DNA of 64,000 nucleotides. It comes from Comamonadaceae bacterium (GTDB lineage Bacteria; Pseudomonadota; Gammaproteobacteria; Burkholderiales; Burkholderiaceae_C). The notes under the pieces are model-generated. The model saw nothing but the letters and a program-made list of their open reading frames with translations, made no database searches and had not been told where the DNA came from. The DNA lies in assembly GCA_947443645.1 (NCBI GenBank), contig CANEXF010000006.1, positions 1 through 64,000 of the forward strand, given 5' to 3'. Within the stretch, counting starts at the first letter, position 1. Each line of letters opens with the position of its first letter. Shown here one piece after another: positions 59,901-64,000 of the stretch. The position numbers were made by a program, and so were the translations under genes.

Positions 59901-59915
59901 GGTTTGGGGGGTCAT
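56913..59915 (-). CDS. Fused restriction-modification enzyme (type IIG/IIL, MmeI-like)
   Basis: A 1,000-residue single-chain R-M protein. The N-terminal nuclease has a D-ExK pattern (D64 in GYADVF, E74 and K76 in AWENK). A helical connector leads to the N6-adenine methyltransferase: motif I VLDPACGSGNFLF at about 378-390 and motif IV VIGNPPFLGDRKM at about 493-505. The C-terminal region is the target-recognition part (CVAITRADDT, FETFPFPEGL, LNDLREAWLNPPEW). One polypeptide would both cut and methylate. About 50 residues between FPEGL and AAECIARAAHRLNDLR look like an insertion built from a REP-like palindrome. Follows ccdB by 10 bp, so it belongs to the toxin-antitoxin operon. Confidence 0.88.
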   Translation of the reverse strand: MTPQTFIAKWGPGGPAFHLNEEQGAQSHFIDLCELLGVPKPGSEDGYLFEEKNAVIGGRTGYADVFRRGAFAWENKAPGKNLDAALKQLLSYSLALSNPPILVVCDRLTLRIHTQFTGHPTETHTVTLAEMDQPDKLALLRRIWTDPESFRPKKTSRDITETAAKSFATLADGLRKRGPAKDTDPMAAQRHADEVAHFLTQCLFCFFAEDVGLLPGRMFEGLVNNRKLTSDKLTAGLSNLFTVMRDGGLYGNDDIPWFNGGLFKKIKVPALNVLDTTELRNAAALNWSAIDVSIFGTLFERGLDPGKRSQLGAHYTDPATIMRIIEPVLKRPLLQIWEQTAQAIRALMAKNTRKGDKHYKAAKQRFIGWLDQLKNYRVLDPACGSGNFLFLGLKALKDIEHQSHIDAAMLGLDREADLVTGPHNMLGIELNEYAAELARVTVWIGELQWRLLHGYEFKTNPVLEPLDHIECRDALLRFDAEGKVYEAAWPKASVVIGNPPFLGDRKMIRELGEAYTFMLRNVYDGRVPGGADLVCYWFDKALKAIETNGLGAAGLVATNSIRGGTNRKVLEAITRSSRIYEAWSDEGWVNEGAAVRVSLICFGHAAQTARLDGDDVELIPADLSVTHGVSEVRKLVVNADASYIGTQKNGPFDIPRDLAAQWLRLPNPNGKSNALVVRPWANGLDVTRRPQNRWVVDFGCDMPLSEAALFETPFAYVDQAVKPTRANVRRDWHRTHWWLYGDARPGLREKLSKLQRFVVTPMVAKHRVFAWMPAIQIPENLCVAITRADDTTFGILHSRFHELWSLRMCSWLGVGNDPRYTPTTCFETFPFPEGLSPADTAHQKTEALAGSPHPHHLPAGEGVTPGTGALIPAGLAGTVRPAAECIARAAHRLNDLREAWLNPPEWTQRVPEVIPLGMTVSPYPDRILPKDGFEKELAERTLTKLYNLRPAWLDAAHKELDAAVAAAYGWADYSPDMPDEEILKRLLALNLARSSPLKVA
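57329..57364. repeat. REP-like palindrome inside the R-M gene
   Basis: TCTCCC-GCT-GGGAGA (57334-57348) followed by TGGTGGGGGTGAGGG has the look of the widespread intergenic REP-type sequence with CTCTCCC..GGGAGAGGGTGGGG. Here it is in frame and encodes SPHPHHLPAGEGV in the restriction-modification protein. Confidence 0.55.
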
Positions 59916-59925
59916 GGCTTAGGGC

Positions 59926-60240
59926 CTAGTAACCGCGCAACAGCATGTCGAGCGCGGTTTCGATATCGGGTCCCCGCGCTTGTACAGACGCGATGCTGGC
60001 ACGCAATTCATTGACATAAAAAACACTGATACCCAAGGGATGCAGGCGCAAGAATTCACCTGCCACCTCAACCGTCGGGTTAAAGCGTTCCGTCAACCCG
60101 GGCACCGCCTTAGAGCGAGCCAGGGGCACACACACTCGTTCTGTGAATTGATAAAGCAGATCGCTTTGTATCTGAAGCACAAAAGGAAACTCGGGGCGGT
60201 CTTCGGCAATGGGGTTGGGATAGATGTCGAAGCGGGCCAT
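59926..60240 (-). CDS. ccdB: CcdB-family toxin
   Basis: A 104-residue protein matching CcdB, which poisons DNA gyrase: MARFDIYPNP at the start, YPFVLQIQS-like FPFVLQIQSDLL, TERVCVPL, PVEVAGEFLRLHP-like TVEVAGEFLRLHPLGI and a C-terminus ending DMLLRGY. The usual C-terminal gyrase-contact triad (W-G-I in F-plasmid CcdB) is not present as such; other chromosomal CcdBs vary here too. It lies 45 bp after the second small antitoxin-like gene and 10 bp before the R-M gene. Confidence 0.85.
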   Translation of the reverse strand: MARFDIYPNPIAEDRPEFPFVLQIQSDLLYQFTERVCVPLARSKAVPGLTERFNPTVEVAGEFLRLHPLGISVFYVNELRASIASVQARGPDIETALDMLLRGY

Positions 60241-60285
60241 AAATGTGAACAGACAGGAGTGAAACGAAACGCGGTTACCGACAGA

Positions 60286-60633
60286 TCAGGTTGGCAATGC
60301 GGTGGGCTTGTCCGCTTGTGATTGACGCCAGCGCCGTACACGTTGAGCATAAGGCTCACGCGTGCTGGCCCAAGCGTTGTACTTCGCAATCTCGGCAGCG
60401 TTGTCGGCCGCCCACTTCCGATTTCCTGCAGCAGCGACTGAGACTGACTGGGGACGAACTGGCGACTTGACCTCATAAGACGCGACTTCTTCCCCAACCT
60501 GTAGGTCTGCAGGTACAACCTTCACTGGCAGCAACTCAACCCGACCGTCGGGGTGAAAAACAGCATCGTAAAGTTGTCCCGCAAACTTCTTACCCAACGA
60601 TATCTGGCCGCTGGCGCCGACTTCTTTCAACAT
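60286..60633 (-). CDS. Antitoxin-like protein with CcdA-type tail (copy next to ccdB)
   Basis: A 115-residue protein directly upstream of ccdB. Residues 1-42 (MLKEVGASGQISLGKKFAG, then HPDGRVELLPVKVV) suggest a small beta-hairpin DNA-binding unit somewhat like AbrB/MazE rather than the ribbon-helix-helix of classical CcdA. Residues 74-90 (WAADNAAEIAKYNAW) match the WxxENxxAIxxYN pattern of CcdA C-termini that bind CcdB. So it is probably the cognate antitoxin. Good ribosome binding site AAGGA. Nine bp separate it from the upstream paralogue. Confidence 0.6.
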   Translation of the reverse strand: MLKEVGASGQISLGKKFAGQLYDAVFHPDGRVELLPVKVVPADLQVGEEVASYEVKSPVRPQSVSVAAAGNRKWAADNAAEIAKYNAWASTREPYAQRVRRWRQSQADKPTALPT

Positions 60634-60642
60634 GATGAATCC

Positions 60643-60963
60643 TTAATGACCGTTATTACCGTGGCCGACCAGATATTGCTGCAGCTGCTCGGTAGCCGTG
60701 CCGACCTGAGCGATGCGCTGCGTATAGGCTTCAAACGCCGCACTGTTTTCCAGCGCCCACTGGGAGCACTGCTCGTAGCCGCCCGGAGGCAACCAGCCAT
60801 CGGCCGTGACAACAGGCCGAGCTTCTGGCACCCGGTTGGCGGGCACGGCTTTCATTGGAATGAGTTCAAACCGCTCGTCGGGATGAACGATCACGTCAAA
60901 CAGGCGACCTGCAAACTTCTTACCCAGCGATATCTGACCGCTGGCACCGACTTCTTTAAGCAT
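60643..60963 (-). CDS. Paralogous antitoxin-like protein with CcdA-type tail
   Basis: A 106-residue paralogue of the next gene. The first 19 residues are identical (MLKEVGASGQISLGKKFAG) and the first 42 are about three quarters identical. The remainder differs except for a CcdA-like tail (WALENSAAFEAYTQRI from W69). AGGAG ribosome binding site. It is the first gene of the operon. It may be a second antitoxin, a pure regulator, or a relic of duplication; no second toxin gene is present. Confidence 0.6.
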   Translation of the reverse strand: MLKEVGASGQISLGKKFAGRLFDVIVHPDERFELIPMKAVPANRVPEARPVVTADGWLPPGGYEQCSQWALENSAAFEAYTQRIAQVGTATEQLQQYLVGHGNNGH

Positions 60964-60989
60964 GGCGACTCCTGCAAAATGCTCGTGCC

Positions 60990-61018
60990 ATCATGCCGCA
61001 TGAAAATAAGGGCGTCAA
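60990..61018 (-). promoter_or_regulatory. Promoter of the antitoxin/ccdB/R-M operon
   Basis: On the minus strand TTGACG (61018-61013, 5 of 6) and CATGAT (60995-60990, 4 of 6) are separated by exactly 17 bp. Transcription would start near 60983, about 20 nt before the first antitoxin-like ATG. Confidence 0.55.
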
Positions 61019-61049
61019 GCCAAGGCGGATGTAACGCGAAGCGCGGGCC

Positions 61050-61727
61050 TCAAGCTGCGTAGCCAAACACCGCGATGCAGTGGCAGACCGTACCCAGGGC
61101 CACAAAGATATGCCAGACAAAATGGCCATAGCGCAGGCGATGGTCGGTTGCAAAAAAGGCCACGCCCAGCGTGTAGGCCAACCCGCCAGCGACCAGCCAG
61201 AACAATCCCCAAGCCGGGATCAGCTGCCACATAGGCTTGATGGCGATCAGGGCTATCCAGCCCATGGCGAGGTAGAGAAAGGTTGAAAGGCGCGGCCAGC
61301 GTATGCCCGCAAAAGCCTTGGCGGCGATGCCTGCGACCGCCATGGTCCAGACCAGGCCGAGCAGAGTCCAGCCCCAAGGCCCGCGCAGCACGCCCAGAGT
61401 GAACGGCGTGTAGGTGCCGGCAATCAGCAGATAGATGGCGCTGTGGTCAAGCACCTGGAAAACCTTTTTGGCGCGCGCGGCCCGAAAGGTCGGCAGCGCG
61501 TGGTACAGCATGGACGTGCTGTAGAGCAGCGCCATGGTTGCCGCAAAAACGCCGGCGCCAACGATGTCCAGCAGGTCGCCACTGCGCGCGGCCGCCAGCA
61601 CCAGAAAAGGCGCGGCAATCAATGCCGCCAGCAGCGCCAGCCCATGGCTGATGCTGTTGGCGATTTCTTCGCCCAAGGACTGCGGCCGGTCGACTGGAGC
61701 CCCGACGCTTTTCACTGCGTGTAGCAT
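61050..61727 (-). CDS. Hemolysin III / YqfA-family membrane protein
   Basis: A 225-residue protein with seven hydrophobic segments of the HlyIII/PAQR-like family. Conserved elements: GEEIANSISHGLALLAAL, STSMLYHALP, VLDHSAIYLLIAGTYTPF, and the closing HFVWHIFVALGTVCH. ATG 61727 has a strong GGAGGG ribosome binding site; the frame is open further upstream. The name comes from a hemolysin assay; these proteins are more likely metal-dependent membrane hydrolases or stress proteins. Confidence 0.9.
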   Translation of the reverse strand: MLHAVKSVGAPVDRPQSLGEEIANSISHGLALLAALIAAPFLVLAAARSGDLLDIVGAGVFAATMALLYSTSMLYHALPTFRAARAKKVFQVLDHSAIYLLIAGTYTPFTLGVLRGPWGWTLLGLVWTMAVAGIAAKAFAGIRWPRLSTFLYLAMGWIALIAIKPMWQLIPAWGLFWLVAGGLAYTLGVAFFATDHRLRYGHFVWHIFVALGTVCHCIAVFGYAA

Positions 61728-61768
61728 GCGGCCCTCCGGGGGGCTGGAGTGGCCTGAGGCAGCCCGGC

Positions 61769-61786
61769 GCTGCGTCCGTCCGCAGC
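61769..61786. repeat. Short hairpin between the DUF349 gene and the hlyIII-like gene
   Basis: GCTGCG (61769-61774) and CGCAGC (61781-61786) make a perfect 6-bp stem with a 6-nt loop, in an unusually GC-rich 80-bp gap. There is no T-run on either strand, so it is not a clear terminator. It may be part of a dispersed element. Confidence 0.3.
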
Positions 61787-61809
61787 TTGACCAGGCGCCC
61801 CCCACACAG

Positions 61810-64000
61810 TCATCGTTTGAGCAGCACTTTAAGCACGGTTTGAACGCGGCGTGCGTTGCCGGCATCAAACTCACCAGCCAGCACTTTGGCGGTGTCTTCG
61901 CCCCAGGTCTCGGCCGGTACGGGCGCATTGCGTTTGGTCAGCAACTGCAGTTGCATCATGCGGCGCGCGCTGATGTGCTCGGCTGGCGTCGGTACTTCTG
62001 CGGCCATTTCCAGGCGCAGCAGGGCTTCGGCGGCGTCCTTGCCGGACGGCGTGCTGACGGCCTTGACCCAGCTGCTGCGCACGGCGGGCGTGACCTGTTT
62101 GCCAAGGTCTTGCGCGCTTGGCAACTGTTCCGGATCACGCTTTTCCCAGGCGCTGAGCAGGTGCGTCAGCACTTCACCGTGGGCTTGCATGGTGAGTTTT
62201 TTCAGTGCCATATTGGCGGCTTCGAAAGCCTCGCGCTGGGCGCGGAAGGCGGCGTCGCCCAGGCGCGGGCCGCGTTCTTCAAAGGCTGGACGCTCACTGA
62301 ATCGCGGCGCGCGGTCTTCACGTTCTGCGCGGTAAGGCTCGAACTTGTTGTCAGTGCTCTGGCGTGCACCGCCCGGCTTGCTGCCAGGACGGGTGTCTTT
62401 GCGGTCGCCAAACTTGCCGCCGCGTGCGGCTGGCGCAGCTTCGGCCTTGCGCATGCCAGGGCGGTCATCACCGCGCATGGCTACCACGGGCTTGACGGGT
62501 TTGGCCGGTGCCGGTGCGGGCTCCACGGCTTGCGGCGCGGCTTCTGGCTCGGCTTCAGCTGGTGTTTCGACCTCTGCCTCGGCCACAACTTCAGCGGGCG
62601 CCGCGGCTTCGGCCGGCTCAAGCGCTTCTTCTGCTACTGTTTCTGCAGCTGCTGGCGCTTGCTGCTCGGGCGCTGCAGCCTGATTTTCCTCTGGTGCCTG
62701 GACTTGTGCAGGGCTGGCGCTGGCAGCTGGTGCTGCGGGCGCTGGCACCTGGCCGCGCACAATCGCTTCGAGCGCTTTGGCGGCCGCGTGAATTTGCTGT
62801 GCGTCACCGCTTTGCGTTGCGGCCTCGACGGCCTTGGCGGCATCAAGCACCATACGGTCAAACTCACCCAGCGAGGCGGCGGCTTTTTCGCGCTCTGCTG
62901 TCTTGCGCTGGAAGGCGTCGTCAATCGGCTTTCTAAAGGCGTCCCAAAGCTTTTGTTCCTGCTTGCGCTCGATAGGCACGCCCTGGGCTTCATGCTGCCA
63001 GCGTTGCTGCAAGTGCTTGACGGCGTCAATGCGCAGCATGGGTTCGGCGCCAAGCGCCTGGGCTTCTTCAATCATGGCCTTGCGGCGCGCCAGACTCTCG
63101 TTGCGCGCGGCAGTCAGTGGCGCATCGGCCAGGTCCATCGCAGCTTTCCATTGCGGCTGGATTTCAGCGAACACTTTTTCACTGAGGTGGCCGGCATCGC
63201 GCCATTTTTCAACAAAGCTGTTGAGGCTGCGAATATGCTGCTTCCAGTCGGTGTTGCCTTTGTTGGCTTCGGCCCAGGCCAGCACTTCATCGATCAGCGT
63301 GCGGCGCTGGGCCTTGGTCGCTTCGGTCTGTTCCTTGACAGTTTCCAGCCAGACTTCGACCACCTTGTGGGCTTCGTTGCAGGCGTCGTCAAAGCGCTTC
63401 CACAGCGCCTGGTTGGGCGTGCCGCCCTGGTCGCTGGTTTTCCACTGTTCGCGCATCACGCGCAAGGCGTCTTGCTGCTTGCGACCGCCCATGGGTTTGA
63501 CGAGCAGCGCCTCGGCCTTGACGACCAATTCTTCGCGAATCTGGTCGGCACGCCAGCGCTGCCAGCCTTCGAGCTCGCCAGCGGCCGTGAGAGCGGCGTG
63601 GGCGGCGGCTTCGAGCTTGCTGTCGATGTTGCGGATGTTTTCCTTCAGGGCCTGACGCAAATCGGCTGCGACCTTGGGCGTGGCTTTGCCGTGGCCTTCA
63701 GTGACTTCATGCTCGAGCCGGGCCAGCGCCTGCTGCACGGTGGCAGCGGCTTTTTCGCGCAGGTCCTTGAGTACCGTCGGGTCAATCTTGACCTTGGGCG
63801 CGCGCGCGCCGGGCTCGACAGCAGCTGCAGCCGGGCCGCCACGCGCGATGCGCAGCTCGTCGGCCCAGACCGGCACGGCTGGCAAGGGTGCGCTGGTGTC
63901 TTCAGCGGCTTTGACAGCAAGCGCAATTGCAGCCTGGTAGGCCTCCCAGACGGCCAGCAACTGGCCGCGCGCGGCGTCCAGCAGCGGTGGGAATTTGGCG
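61810..64000 (-). CDS. DUF349-domain protein, 5' end beyond the window
   Basis: At least 729 residues; the frame stays open to base 64000, so the start is outside. Repeated DUF349 helical units are rich in W-x-R/K and E (LWKRFDDACNEAHK, FVEKWRDAGHLSEKV, LWDAFRKPIDDAFQRK). A Pro/Ala/Glu-rich low-complexity stretch follows (about 62500-62750), then an Arg-rich basic segment and a conserved end (LHVLLKR-like VLKVLLKR). Cytoplasmic by composition, with no signal seen. Function of the family is not established; RNA or ribosome binding has been suggested for relatives. Confidence 0.85.
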   Translation of the reverse strand, partial: AKFPPLLDAARGQLLAVWEAYQAAIALAVKAAEDTSAPLPAVPVWADELRIARGGPAAAAVEPGARAPKVKIDPTVLKDLREKAAATVQQALARLEHEVTEGHGKATPKVAADLRQALKENIRNIDSKLEAAAHAALTAAGELEGWQRWRADQIREELVVKAEALLVKPMGGRKQQDALRVMREQWKTSDQGGTPNQALWKRFDDACNEAHKVVEVWLETVKEQTEATKAQRRTLIDEVLAWAEANKGNTDWKQHIRSLNSFVEKWRDAGHLSEKVFAEIQPQWKAAMDLADAPLTAARNESLARRKAMIEEAQALGAEPMLRIDAVKHLQQRWQHEAQGVPIERKQEQKLWDAFRKPIDDAFQRKTAEREKAAASLGEFDRMVLDAAKAVEAATQSGDAQQIHAAAKALEAIVRGQVPAPAAPAASASPAQVQAPEENQAAAPEQQAPAAAETVAEEALEPAEAAAPAEVVAEAEVETPAEAEPEAAPQAVEPAPAPAKPVKPVVAMRGDDRPGMRKAEAAPAARGGKFGDRKDTRPGSKPGGARQSTDNKFEPYRAEREDRAPRFSERPAFEERGPRLGDAAFRAQREAFEAANMALKKLTMQAHGEVLTHLLSAWEKRDPEQLPSAQDLGKQVTPAVRSSWVKAVSTPSGKDAAEALLRLEMAAEVPTPAEHISARRMMQLQLLTKRNAPVPAETWGEDTAKVLAGEFDAGNARRVQTVLKVLLKR

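Overview
The window looks like a chromosome segment of a betaproteobacterium, most likely a Burkholderiales member close to Comamonadaceae (Polaromonas/Rhodoferax-like). This is inferred from the cysS / DNA glycosylase / accA / tilS / lysC gene block, a Bug-type tripartite tricarboxylate transporter, the ppiB-lpxH pair, the GC-rich coding style and an intergenic element resembling one I associate with that family. No database search was possible.

Left part (1-7.8 kb): the 3' end of hemH; a SUMF1-fold lipoprotein; a minus-strand operon of a tripartite tricarboxylate transporter with an exported amidohydrolase; hslR; and an orphan OmpR/PhoB-type response regulator.

Centre (8.08-37.44 kb): one tightly packed plus-strand unit. 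A complete type I secretion system (TolC-like protein, ABC transporter, HlyD-like fusion protein) precedes a single 20.2-kb gene for a ~6,745-residue adhesin. Four further genes follow with 4-bp overlaps or short gaps: a methyltransferase, a TPR/O-GlcNAc-transferase-like (SPINDLY/GT41) enzyme, a TIGR03032 protein and an APS kinase (CysC). A strong terminator closes the unit. The adhesin has a BapA-like N-terminal module, a Gly/Ala linker with a LapG-like AAAG site, 20 copies of a ~122-residue Ig-like repeat, and three modules that each hold exactly seven FG-GAP blades, an RTX block and a conserved trailing domain. It ends in a DUF1566/Lcl-like domain. My main hypothesis is that this is a secretion plus cytoplasmic modification locus for a giant surface protein. 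The response regulator may control it: 10-bp-phased GTGA direct repeats, sharing a perfect 12-mer, lie upstream of both the regulator and the secretion operon.

Right-centre (37.7-54.2 kb): a divergent LysR/MFS-efflux pair, tRNA-Ser(GCT), the housekeeping block lysC-tilS-accA-glycosylase-cysS (minus strand), then a TPR protein, L,D-transpeptidase, two cyclophilins and lpxH (plus strand), an MFS/cation-efflux pair, and mtfA.

Right end (54.2-64 kb): mgtA, then a minus-strand defence-like operon. It has two tandem paralogous small proteins with CcdA-like tails on an unusual N-terminal domain, a CcdB toxin and a fused type IIG/IIL restriction-modification enzyme. The enzyme gene carries an in-frame REP-like palindrome. 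A hemolysin III family membrane protein and a truncated DUF349 protein finish the window.
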